Shown piece after piece: positions 25,117 through 33,778 of a stretch of 33,778 bases of DNA. The number at the start of each line of letters is the position of its first letter. Positions within the stretch are counted from its first letter, which is position 1. Both the position numbers and the translations under genes were made by a program. The notes below the pieces were generated by a model that worked only from the letters and a program-made list of their open reading frames with translations, made no database searches and was not told the origin of the DNA. The stretch lies in assembly GCA_001777655.1 (NCBI GenBank), contig MFER01000012.1, positions 60,723 to 94,500 on the forward strand, read 5' to 3'. This stretch comes from Candidatus Doudnabacteria bacterium RIFCSPHIGHO2_02_FULL_43_13b. GTDB lineage: Bacteria > Patescibacteriota > Doudnabacteria > UBA920 > O2-02-FULL-48-8.

Positions 25117-26349
25117 TTAACGTCTTTTCATGAAATAGCCCTGTCCATCTGAGAATCTCCGCTTGTTTCTGGGGCGCTCGTGCCGTCGGTTTGGTGGGGA
25201 TACTTCTCGGACATTACTAGCTGATGGGGTCGCAGAAGTTCTTAAGGTTTGTCTGATTAATCGTTCGATACTTCGAACTTCTCCTCTCTGGTCAGGGGTG
25301 GCGAAGGAAATCGCGTGCCCTGATCTGCCCGCTCTGGCGGTTCGGCCGATACGATGAACATAATCTTCTGCCATGGCCGGCAAATCGTAGTTGACCACCA
25401 CTTCAATTCCGGAAACATCAATGCCTCGGGCGGCAATATCAGTGGCAACTAGTACGCGATATTTTCCGACCTTAAATCCTTCTAGCGCGTGCAATCTTTG
25501 ATTGAGAGAGCGGTTTGAATGAATTTCAGTGGCAGAGTGGCCCATGTCCCGGACTGACCTGGCGAGTTTTTGCGCGCCGTATTTGGTTCTGGTAAAAACC
25601 AAAACGCTGCCTTTGTATTCAGAAAGCACCGAACGCAATTGTGATAATTTTTCTCCTCGATCAACAAATACGACCTCTTGGGTTACCGTACTGACAGCTG
25701 TTCCTGATGGCGCAACTTCTACCCGCAGCGGCAGTGACATATAGGAATGGGCGATTTTGACAATTTCGTTCGGCATGGTTGCGGAAAACAACAAGGTTTG
25801 CCGTTTTGTCGGCACTCTGTCTAAGATTTTTTTAATCTGCGGCGCAAATCCCATATCCAGCATGCGGTCAGCTTCGTCCAAAACCAAAATGCCGACTCGG
25901 CTTAAATTTAATTTGGTGTTTTCCAAATGATCAATCATCCGGCCAGGCGTGGCAATGATAATGTGGGGATTCTGCCGCAGTGATTTGATTTGCCGATTTA
26001 TCGATTCTCCCCCAATTAGGATGGCAGTTTTTAACCCAACGGATGAGCCGATTTTTTTTAGGGTCTCATCAACCTGCACCGCCAGTTCTCGCGTAGGAAG
26101 AATGACCAATCCTTTGATTTGTCCGCTACTTTTGGCTATTCTTTGCAGCATGGGAATTCCAAACGCCAAAGTTTTACCAGTCCCGGTTTGGGCGATGCCG
26201 ATCAAATCCTTGCCCTCAATCGCAATCGGAATGGATTGCTGTTGGATGGGGGTAGGATGGATAAATTTTTGACGATCTAAAATTTCAAGCAACTTTGGCG
26301 CGATACCTAAGTTGTTGAATGTGCCTAAGGAAACATTGGAAGGATTCAT
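25117..26349 (-). CDS. DEAD-box ATP-dependent RNA helicase
   Basis: AQTGTGKT, PTRELAVQ, DEAD, SAT, HRIGRTARAG. Confidence 0.95.
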   Translation of the reverse strand: MNPSNVSLGTFNNLGIAPKLLEILDRQKFIHPTPIQQQSIPIAIEGKDLIGIAQTGTGKTLAFGIPMLQRIAKSSGQIKGLVILPTRELAVQVDETLKKIGSSVGLKTAILIGGESINRQIKSLRQNPHIIIATPGRMIDHLENTKLNLSRVGILVLDEADRMLDMGFAPQIKKILDRVPTKRQTLLFSATMPNEIVKIAHSYMSLPLRVEVAPSGTAVSTVTQEVVFVDRGEKLSQLRSVLSEYKGSVLVFTRTKYGAQKLARSVRDMGHSATEIHSNRSLNQRLHALEGFKVGKYRVLVATDIAARGIDVSGIEVVVNYDLPAMAEDYVHRIGRTARAGRSGHAISFATPDQRGEVRSIERLIRQTLRTSATPSASNVREVSPPNRRHERPRNKRRFSDGQGYFMKRR

Positions 26350-26392
26350 GGATTGCTTGGAAAAAATAATTTTACCTTAAGTATCATAACAG

Positions 26393-26422
26393 AAAACCGC
26401 CGTTTTATAAAACGGCGGTTTT
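26393..26422. terminator. 30-bp perfect palindrome, probable terminator
   Basis: aaaaccgccgttttataaaacggcggtttt. Confidence 0.7.
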
Positions 26423-26436
26423 CTTTGCGAGAGATA

Positions 26437-26634
26437 TTACGCGCGCTTGACATTGATCGCGTTTGGTCCTTTTTGGGACTCCGCGATATCAAAGGTGACT
26501 TGATCGCCCTCTTTGAGTTCGTCAAATGTCACATCAACCAGCGAATTGCTGTGGAAAAATAAATCTTTTTCTTGACCTTCCACGGTAATAAATCCAAAAC
26601 CTTTGTCGGTTTTCTTCTTGATTACACCATTCAT
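26437..26634 (-). CDS. Cold shock domain protein
   Basis: GVIKKKTDKGFGFITVEGQEKDLFFHSNSL. Confidence 0.95.
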   Translation of the reverse strand: MNGVIKKKTDKGFGFITVEGQEKDLFFHSNSLVDVTFDELKEGDQVTFDIAESQKGPNAINVKRA

Positions 26635-26732
26635 AGACTTGGTTATTTAATGATTTTAGGTATTTGTAATTATAATATTTAAGCTCGACGATTTCTCAAA
26701 AAATAAATACACCCTAAGTATAGCACAATATT

Positions 26733-27896
26733 TTAAGCGCGTAAATGCCGGAATATTATAGCATTTTCATCCACTGCAATCACCGCTATTTTTACTGGCG
26801 ATGAACCACTCTCGAGTGATTGATCTTGTGCTAGTGCTGCTTCGTTTTTTGCTTGATCCAAAGCTATTCCCAAAAATTTTAACTTGTCGCAAACCCTGGC
26901 TCTGATGATAGAGGAGCGTTCTCCAATTGTCCCGGTAAAAACCAAACAATCTAACCCTCCCAAAACTGCGGTATAAGCTCCAATATATTTGACGATTCGG
27001 TAAACGAACGCTTCCACCGCGAGCTGATCGTTGGATTTTTCGGATCCCAACAACACGCGCAAATCAGAGCTGTGGTCAGATAAACCCAGCAAACCAGATT
27101 GTTGATACAGATAGCGCTCCAGTTTTTCCCAGTCAAGGCCTTTTTGTCTGCCTAAATAAATAATCGCGCCGGCGTCGATATCTCCCACTCGCGAGCTCAT
27201 CAATAATCCTTCCAAAGGCGAAAATCCCATGGAAGTGTCCAGACTTTTGCCATTTTTGAGAGCAGTGATGCTAGCACCGCTACCCAAATGGCAGATAATT
27301 GTTTTTTCCGGCATTTGGCCAAGCAGTCGGGGTAATTTTTCCGTTACTGATTCCAAAGACAAACCATGGTAGCCAAAGCGAAAAATTTCCAAAGCATCGG
27401 AGTCGGATTTGGGTAAACCATAATATTTAGCTGTTTTTGGCAACTTGGCGTGGAAATAACTGTCCGAGACACCCGTTAGTTGGGCGGCTGGCAGTATTTT
27501 TTTTATGTTTTCAATTGATAAAATCAGTCCTTGGCTGTGAATGGGATCATTTTTAGCAAGCGTATTCAAATGCTCTATAAAATCATGGTCAATCAGGCGA
27601 TCACGTTGGAAAAAAATTCCCGGACAAACCACGCGAATACCGACCGCGGCGATTTCCTCAATCGTTCGGAGCAGGTTGGCCGCCAGCACCTTGTTCAGAA
27701 AATGCTGAAGTAGAGCGTCGAACTCCGCCTTGGAGATCGTTAAATTTTCAACCTGATTTCCTAATCGGATCTGGGCAACAAATTGCTCTCCCGCTTCATA
27801 GTGTGCGTAGGCTAATTCTTTCTCGTTTGCGTATAACGAATATTTGCCAGAGGCACTGCCGGAATTGATAATTAAATATTTTTTTGCCATGTCCAA
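26733..27896 (-). CDS. ackA: Acetate kinase (start 27896 or 27890)
   Basis: INSGSASGKYSL, CHLGSGASITAL, DTSMGFSPLEGLLMSSRVGDID, VFTGTIGE. Confidence 0.9.
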   Translation of the reverse strand: MDMAKKYLIINSGSASGKYSLYANEKELAYAHYEAGEQFVAQIRLGNQVENLTISKAEFDALLQHFLNKVLAANLLRTIEEIAAVGIRVVCPGIFFQRDRLIDHDFIEHLNTLAKNDPIHSQGLILSIENIKKILPAAQLTGVSDSYFHAKLPKTAKYYGLPKSDSDALEIFRFGYHGLSLESVTEKLPRLLGQMPEKTIICHLGSGASITALKNGKSLDTSMGFSPLEGLLMSSRVGDIDAGAIIYLGRQKGLDWEKLERYLYQQSGLLGLSDHSSDLRVLLGSEKSNDQLAVEAFVYRIVKYIGAYTAVLGGLDCLVFTGTIGERSSIIRARVCDKLKFLGIALDQAKNEAALAQDQSLESGSSPVKIAVIAVDENAIIFRHLRA

Positions 27897-30244
27897 TTTT
27901 CGATTTCTGGCGGGTCTACGCCATACTCCAAAATATAGGCGGAGTGCCCAGTTAATTTTTTCCGATACTTATCCTGCATTTGCTTGGCCTCTGCTGGTTT
28001 CAGGACGCCGTTTACTCCCATCTTTTCGAATATCTCAATCGCCAAATGGTAACGGCTGGTTTGGTTACGCACGTGCATGTCGAATGGTGTGGTTGTGGAG
28101 CCATGTTCGATGTAGCCATGAACGCTAAATCGGTTTTTGTTGTTGCCATAATCAAACAAAATTTGTTTGAGCGTTTGCGGATAACCATGAAAATTAAAAA
28201 TAACTGGTTTATCGTGCGTAAAAAAGTCCTCAAAGTCATGGAACGGCACGCGGCAACTCATATCGCCCAATCCAAGCGCGGACAGAGCCAACACGTTGAT
28301 AAAACGAATTTTAACTTGCGGGGTTTCTTGCTTGACGATGGTGATTGCCGCCAGCGCTTCTTTGGTTAGATAATCGCCAACAGCGGAAACCACCACATCC
28401 GGCTGGTCATCAGACGCAAATTCCCAAATCATCAACCCGCGTTTGAGTTCTTGCCGGGCTTGATCCACCGTCAGCCAACGCGGCTCCAAAGTTTTGCCCG
28501 CCACAATCACGTTTAAGGACCGAGTGGAATTTAAGCACTGTTCCAATACGACCAGCGTCGTATTGCCGTCCGGTGGAAAATAAATATTGATAAAACATCC
28601 CGGTTTTTGCAGCATGTCGTCGATAAATCCAGGATTTTGGTGCGAAAATCCATTGTGTTCTTGGCGCCAGCCCGAGGAAGTGAGGATATAGTTGATCGAA
28701 GGAAATAAACCGCGCCAGGGGACCGTTTCTGCCACTCCCAAAAATTTGGTATATTGGTCAGCCATGCTGGCAATAATTTGAACAAATGCTTCGTAGGAGG
28801 CAAAAACCGCGTGTCGCCCAGTCAGCACGTAGCCTTGCATTAGTCCTTGTAAGCTATGTTCGGAAAGCATTTCGATCACACGACCCGAATGCGCCAAATC
28901 TTTATCCCAAGGTTTCAGTGGCCAGGTAAACACGCGTTTGGTTGCGGCAAAAATTTGGTCTAATTTGTTGGAATAAGTTTCATCCGGCGAAAAAAATCTA
29001 AAATTGTTTGTTTTATCGTTAAGTCGAAAAATTTTTTCCAGATAAGCTCCGGTTCGCCGCATACTGCTCGAACCAATTACACCAGGGTACTGTACTGCTT
29101 CAGCAAATTCTTCAACCTTTGGTAAATTTAATGACTGAAAGACCGCCTCTCCGCCAAAAGCATGTTTGTTGTTGCCCATGCGCAGTTCTTCCGGTGGGAT
29201 AATAGTCTGAATTTGTTCGTTAAATCCCAAGCGCGGATCGAATAGCTCCTCAAATTTATAAGAACGGAGCCATTGCTCCAAAGCTTTGAGTTCCACCGGA
29301 TCGGTTTTAGCCGCCTGGGCAACAACTTGATGGGCCAGAAAATTTCCTTCAATCTTTTGTCCCTTCAATTCCTGAATGCCGGTCCAGCCTTTAAGTGTCC
29401 TTAGAATAATCATCGGGAATTTGACGGGCAAACTGCCTCCTGCTCGAACCGCCGATTGAATCGATTTAATTTTCTGATAGCAGTTTTCCAGAGTCGTTAA
29501 CATTGAATTATAAATTTGATCATCTTCTCCTTCCACGATATAAGGCTGGTAGCCAAAGCCTGTGAACAGCGCAGTTAATTCTTCATTGCTCATACGGCCG
29601 TATATGGTTGGGCCAGAGATTTTGTAACCGTTTAAATGTAAAATCGGCAGGACGGCGCCAGAGCCGATTGGGTCCAAAAATTTATTCAAATGCCAGGCAG
29701 TGGCCGTGGGGCCAGTTTCCGCCTCACCATCGCCGATTAAGCAGGCCACTATCAAATCCGGGTTATCCAAGGCCGCCCCATAAGACGTGGCGAGGGAATA
29801 TCCCAATTCGCCGCCTTCCAAAATTACGCCCGGCGTACCCGGGCTGCTGTGACTTGGAAATCCGTAAGGCCAACTGAAATTTTTGACGATGTAGCCAATA
29901 CCGGCTTCGGTTATTTGAGCGTCCGGATAATACTTGGCCAAAGTTCCTTCTAAAAATAAGTTCGATTGCAAACCGGGAAAACCATGGCCAGGGCCGAGCA
30001 CGAATAAAATTTCTTGCCGGTGTTTAATTATTAGGTAATTTAAATGAGCGTAAACAAAATTTATTCCCGGACAAGTACCCCAGTGCCCAAGCAGTCGCAA
30101 CTTGATATCGTCGAAATTTAGCGCTTGTTTGAGTAAAAAATTACTGCGCAAATAGATTTGCGCTACGGTCAAATAATTCGCCGCGCGGACGTATTGTTTA
30201 ATCGCTCCCAGGTCTGTTTTGGTTTGGGTTTCGTCAGATTTCAT
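27872..30244 (-). CDS. xfp: Xylulose-5-phosphate/fructose-6-phosphate phosphoketolase
   Basis: GHWGTCPGINFVYAHLN, GPGHGFPGLQSNLFLEGT, IGDGEAETGP, HLNGYKISGPTIYGR, WRQEHNGFSHQNPG. Confidence 0.95.
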   Translation of the reverse strand: MKSDETQTKTDLGAIKQYVRAANYLTVAQIYLRSNFLLKQALNFDDIKLRLLGHWGTCPGINFVYAHLNYLIIKHRQEILFVLGPGHGFPGLQSNLFLEGTLAKYYPDAQITEAGIGYIVKNFSWPYGFPSHSSPGTPGVILEGGELGYSLATSYGAALDNPDLIVACLIGDGEAETGPTATAWHLNKFLDPIGSGAVLPILHLNGYKISGPTIYGRMSNEELTALFTGFGYQPYIVEGEDDQIYNSMLTTLENCYQKIKSIQSAVRAGGSLPVKFPMIILRTLKGWTGIQELKGQKIEGNFLAHQVVAQAAKTDPVELKALEQWLRSYKFEELFDPRLGFNEQIQTIIPPEELRMGNNKHAFGGEAVFQSLNLPKVEEFAEAVQYPGVIGSSSMRRTGAYLEKIFRLNDKTNNFRFFSPDETYSNKLDQIFAATKRVFTWPLKPWDKDLAHSGRVIEMLSEHSLQGLMQGYVLTGRHAVFASYEAFVQIIASMADQYTKFLGVAETVPWRGLFPSINYILTSSGWRQEHNGFSHQNPGFIDDMLQKPGCFINIYFPPDGNTTLVVLEQCLNSTRSLNVIVAGKTLEPRWLTVDQARQELKRGLMIWEFASDDQPDVVVSAVGDYLTKEALAAITIVKQETPQVKIRFINVLALSALGLGDMSCRVPFHDFEDFFTHDKPVIFNFHGYPQTLKQILFDYGNNKNRFSVHGYIEHGSTTTPFDMHVRNQTSRYHLAIEIFEKMGVNGVLKPAEAKQMQDKYRKKLTGHSAYILEYGVDPPEIENWTWQKNI

Positions 30245-30482
30245 AACAATTTAATTATACACCTTTTGTTCCAATCTGTAACCGAAAAAAATCGCCCAGA
30301 AGGCGGTTTATTTGTTAAGATCATGAGTGCTCCTGCTGATCTCCAAGCCCTTGACTTAATGCTTTGATTTGCTTACTCTGAAGAGTAATACTCGTCCTCT
30401 GGTAATGACAGTTTTCTGCAGATTGACAACCCTGCGGAGGATCATCGGAAACAGCAAAACTCAAACCAAGGAGTAGTTTGAC

Positions 30483-31499
30483 ATGACCCAGATGAAGACC
30501 GTCCTGTCCGGAATCCGCGCCACAGGAACGTCGCACCTCGGCAACTACATCGGCGCGATTGCGAGGTTCGCTCGCATGTCGCAAGATCCGCGATATCGTT
30601 GTCTGTTCTTCGTCGCGGACTTCCACACTCTCACCACGCTCAAAGAAGCGGAACAGATCAAAAAGCATCTGCCGAACATGGTGCTGGATTATCTGGCCGC
30701 CGGCGTGGATCTTTCACACTCGGCGATCTACGTCCAGTCGGACGTGCCGCAGGTCACCGAGCTGGCCTGGCTCCTTTCGTGCCTGACACCAGTCACCCAC
30801 CTGGAAGGTCTGCCGACCTACAAGGACAAAAGAGAAAAGCATCCGGAAGACATCAATGCTGGACTTTTCAACTATCCGGTCCTCATGGCCGCCGACATTC
30901 TTGGTCCCCGGGCTGATCTCGTGCCTGTCGGATCAGACCAAAAGCCCCACATTGAACTGACGCAATCGTTGGCGCGGAGGTTCAACAACCTCTACGGCCA
31001 CTACTTCCCAGTTCCAGGCGTATTGCCAGACATGGTTCTGGTTCCCGGCTTGTCGCCGATGGATGAGCGCGGTGGGTTTGCCAAGATGGGCAAAAGCGAC
31101 GGCAACACCATCAACTTGGGCGACACGCCGGAGCAAACCTGGGACAAAATTCGAGTCGCGCCGACGGATCCGCAACGAGTCCACCGGACAGACCCCGGTA
31201 ACCCGGATCACTGTTGCATCTTCGCCCTCCACCAATATGTGAGTACGCCGGAACAGCTGGCGTGGAGCAGGGAAGGGTGCATGTCGGCGGGAATTGGCTG
31301 CATGGACTGCAAGCGTGTCCTTGCCGACAACATCAACCACATGCTGGCCGAATTCCGCGAACGAAGGATGCAATTAGCCCAAAAACCAGACGTCATCCGA
31401 GATGTTCTGGTCGAGGGCAAACGGCAGGCCGAAGTGTTGTTCAATGAAACCATCGAACATGTGCGCGAGCGCATGGGAATCCGGAGATGGGGATCATGA
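30483..31499 (+). CDS. trpS: Tryptophanyl-tRNA synthetase
   Basis: SGIRATGTSHLGNYIGA (HIGH-like), KMGKSDGN (KMSKS-like), YPVLMAADIL, VGSDQKPHIELT. Confidence 0.92.
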   Translation: MTQMKTVLSGIRATGTSHLGNYIGAIARFARMSQDPRYRCLFFVADFHTLTTLKEAEQIKKHLPNMVLDYLAAGVDLSHSAIYVQSDVPQVTELAWLLSCLTPVTHLEGLPTYKDKREKHPEDINAGLFNYPVLMAADILGPRADLVPVGSDQKPHIELTQSLARRFNNLYGHYFPVPGVLPDMVLVPGLSPMDERGGFAKMGKSDGNTINLGDTPEQTWDKIRVAPTDPQRVHRTDPGNPDHCCIFALHQYVSTPEQLAWSREGCMSAGIGCMDCKRVLADNINHMLAEFRERRMQLAQKPDVIRDVLVEGKRQAEVLFNETIEHVRERMGIRRWGS

Positions 31500-31738
31500 C
31501 GTATATCCCAACGATCGAATCGATCAACGTCCTCTGCCCAAACTGCGGCATGATTTTCGGCAACATCCCGAAGGATGGCCCAATTCCTTGCCCCAGTTGC
31601 GGCAAAACGCAAGCCCGGCCGGTCATTCTGATCGGTCGAGACGAATACTCCTGCCTGGACTGCCGAACCAAGTTCGGCAGTCCGACCGCGGATGGGGCCA
31701 GATGCCCCGAATGCGGCCAGCAACCAGGTTTTAGCTAG
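31496..31738 (+). CDS. Small zinc-ribbon protein
   Basis: ATGA overlap with trpS; four CxxC pairs (CPNC, CPSC, CLDC, CPEC). Confidence 0.75.
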   Translation: MTYIPTIESINVLCPNCGMIFGNIPKDGPIPCPSCGKTQARPVILIGRDEYSCLDCRTKFGSPTADGARCPECGQQPGFS

Positions 31739-31751
31739 AGTCAGGTGGCCC

Positions 31752-33146
31752 ATGAAAACGAAGACTAACTGGGCATGGCCGAAGCGGGGTGTTCCTATGG
31801 CAGAAATCCGCCAGGCTTGGAATGACGCCAAGCGGAAAAACATCGACTACCGGACAGATCCGGTGTTGGGTTTTCCTGGGACAACCCCGCTTCCCGAAGC
31901 CGTAGCAGCGACCCGAGCGATGATTCCGTTGCAGCCCAATGGAATTGGAATCTACACGACCGGGGAAAGAACAGAGATGGGGTTTGAAGGCACCCAGGCT
32001 CTAGAAAAGGATTTCGTTTTGAGGCTGGCGAACCTGCTGGGGTCTGCCAAACCTGAAACAGAAGTTGACGGTTACCTCTGCAACGGCGGCAATGAAGGTA
32101 ATGACCACGGCACCTGGTTGGGCCGCAATTGGCTGTTGGAACACGTGCGACCCAAAGCACCTGGAGGGCGGGGCATCGCTTTTATGACCTCATTCCTAAC
32201 TCATTACTCGGCTGAGAAACAATTCAACCGATTCTTGAAGCAGGAAGCTGGATTGATCAAAAAACCGGCTGATCGGAACATCCTGAAACTCCTGCCGACG
32301 AATGCGCAAGGCCAGTTGGACGCCCAGATTTTGAATCAGGCGATTCTTCAGCTTTACGCCGTTGGCTACCGTAGGTTCCTGATTGTACTGACGGTTGGCA
32401 CGATCAATGTTGGCAGCATCGATGCGGTCGAGCAGATCGACGGTCTACTCGACAATCTGAAGACGAAGCTGAACCCGAAAGGCCGATCGGGCCTGGGGTT
32501 TTATGTTCACGTCGACGGGGCGTTCGGCGGACTCGTGGCGCCGTTTGTTCTGCCGGAAGTGAAATTTGGGTTTCAGAACCGATCCGTCATGTCCATCTCG
32601 GTGGATATGCACAAAATGGGCAGCGTTCCGTATCCGGCTGGAGTGTTTCTGTGCCGGAAGGGATTGCTTCAACATACCATCACTGATGCCCCTTACCTGT
32701 TCGGGCATAAAGACAAAACCGTGCCCGGATCGCGGAGTGGGACTTCCGCTGTGGCGTGCTGGAGCGTGATGATGAAGCAAGGGCGTGAAGGGTTTAGAAA
32801 ACGAATCCAAAAATGCCTAAATCTGACCGAATGGTTGCGGCTAGGTCTAATCAACCTGGAAGCAACTCATGGCCGGATTCGCTTCTACCCGACCCAAATG
32901 GATATCCTCACCGTTAGACTGCCTCCCAGCCTTCGCCGGGCGATGGAGAGCAAGGACCGGTCTAGAAAACCCCTGTGGGAACGCTACTGCGTGGTCAGAA
33001 TCAAGCACTTCCCCAAGGACTTGACGCGGCCGGTTCTGCGGGGTAAGATGAAGGGCTCAGTTGTCTATCGGTTTCTCATCATGCCGCATGATACGGTCGA
33101 GAAAATCGACCAATTCCTCTGCGAGCTTGCTGAGAAAACGAAATAA
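31752..33146 (+). CDS. Group II PLP-dependent amino-acid decarboxylase family protein
   Basis: GYLCNGGNEGNDHGTWLGRN, FYVHVDGAFGG, SISVDMHKMGSVPYPAGVFLCR. Start placed at ATG 31752; the ORF track starts at 31692. Confidence 0.88.
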   Translation: MKTKTNWAWPKRGVPMAEIRQAWNDAKRKNIDYRTDPVLGFPGTTPLPEAVAATRAMIPLQPNGIGIYTTGERTEMGFEGTQALEKDFVLRLANLLGSAKPETEVDGYLCNGGNEGNDHGTWLGRNWLLEHVRPKAPGGRGIAFMTSFLTHYSAEKQFNRFLKQEAGLIKKPADRNILKLLPTNAQGQLDAQILNQAILQLYAVGYRRFLIVLTVGTINVGSIDAVEQIDGLLDNLKTKLNPKGRSGLGFYVHVDGAFGGLVAPFVLPEVKFGFQNRSVMSISVDMHKMGSVPYPAGVFLCRKGLLQHTITDAPYLFGHKDKTVPGSRSGTSAVACWSVMMKQGREGFRKRIQKCLNLTEWLRLGLINLEATHGRIRFYPTQMDILTVRLPPSLRRAMESKDRSRKPLWERYCVVRIKHFPKDLTRPVLRGKMKGSVVYRFLIMPHDTVEKIDQFLCELAEKTK

Positions 33147-33167
33147 TTTCAAGGAGGTTTCTCCTGC

Positions 33168-33241
33168 ACCCGCGTGGTATAATGGCCGTGCCTCGGTCTC
33201 CAAAACCGATGACGGGGGTTCGATTCCCTCCGCGGGTGCCA
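33168..33241 (+). tRNA. tRNA-Trp(CCA), CCA encoded
   Basis: ACCCGCG TG GTAT AATGGCC GTGC C TCGGT CTCCAAA ACCGA TGACG GGGGG TTCGATT CCCTC CGCGGGT G CCA. Confidence 0.95.
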
Positions 33242-33249
33242 CTTTTCAC

Positions 33250-33286
33250 AGCGCGTTGACTTACTACAGTCACCGCGCTTTTTCTT
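33250..33286 (+). terminator. Rho-independent terminator after tRNA-Trp
   Basis: agcgcgttgact tactac agtcaccgcgct followed by tttcttttg. Confidence 0.75.
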
Positions 33287-33339
33287 TTGCAAAAGAAAAA
33301 GGCACACGGATGAAGTATTCGTCTGTCCGAATACTACAG

Positions 33340-33778
33340 TTATCTGTGCGCCAGTAAAAGAAAAGCGTCGAACGGCCCGAGGCGGGAAGTGAAAAAATCC
33401 GCAACCCAGGGAGTGTGACAGTTGAAATACCCTGTCCCTGACCGATCTATGCTGTATTCGTTCTTGATTACGAACGTTAGCGGATCAACCGGGTTACCAT
33501 GATCTCCCGACAATTCACTGGCGACCCTCTGAGCAGGTGCCGCTGGATCCTTTCCGGGATACGGAAGAAGTCTTTCCCCAAAAAGCTTAAGCCAGGTCAG
33601 ATAGACCCGGGGATTTTGAGTTTTAGTGGCAGACCACTCGGTTCGGTGCTTCCTTAGAGCCAACTCCACCAATGTTCGATAGAGTCCAAGTTCCCGATAC
33701 GCTGGTGCGACGACGATGCCGTTCCGCCACAAGCAGGTTTCGCCAGTGGAAAATGTCTTGATCGTGCAAACCGCAAAA
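33340..33778 (-). CDS. Hypothetical protein, possibly GNAT-like; 5'-truncated by the window edge
   Basis: Frame open to base 33778 (FAVCTIKTFSTGETCLWRNGIVVAPAYRELGLYRTLVELALRKH...). Confidence 0.5.
   Translation of the reverse strand, partial: FAVCTIKTFSTGETCLWRNGIVVAPAYRELGLYRTLVELALRKHRTEWSATKTQNPRVYLTWLKLFGERLLPYPGKDPAAPAQRVASELSGDHGNPVDPLTFVIKNEYSIDRSGTGYFNCHTPWVADFFTSRLGPFDAFLLLAHR

Noticed and set aside
27872-27896. Overlap of xfp and ackA as unusual
   Set aside because: Short overlap of adjacent pathway genes (phosphoketolase then acetate kinase) is ordinary operon coupling.
33057-33273. 61- and 64-aa minus ORFs (GIEPPSSVLETEARPLYH etc.)
   Set aside because: Antisense translation of tRNA-Trp.

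Overview
The window looks like a Patescibacteria/CPR-type genome fragment. This is inferred from gene content and style: a compact type IV pilus operon, repeat-rich surface proteins, S23-type four-helix-bundle proteins and a VKOR-DoxX module; it was not tested phylogenetically. Left part: a 5'-truncated surface protein, a DUF559 nuclease ORF enclosed in direct repeats, a TPR protein, and two secreted repeat proteins. Middle: a four-helix-bundle gene with an in-frame TGA, then pilB-pilC-(pseudo)pilins-pilM-pilN-pilO, a DsbA/VKOR/DoxX module, tRNA-Lys, a tRNA-Arg gene nested inside another tRNA-Arg gene, an HTH protein, a second four-helix-bundle protein and holA. Right part: radical SAM protein, ZIP transporter, DEAD-box helicase, Csp, ackA-xfp, and a GC-richer trpS / zinc-ribbon / PLP-decarboxylase / tRNA-Trp block. 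The most unusual signals are (1) the tRNA-in-tRNA arrangement with GC-rich inverted flanks, (2) the DUF559 ORF that almost exactly fills the gap between two 121-bp structured direct repeats, (3) inverted-repeat elements in the pil operon whose right end abuts the next start codon, and (4) palindromic elements inserted in frame in protein genes. Alignments and folds were done by eye, with no database searches.
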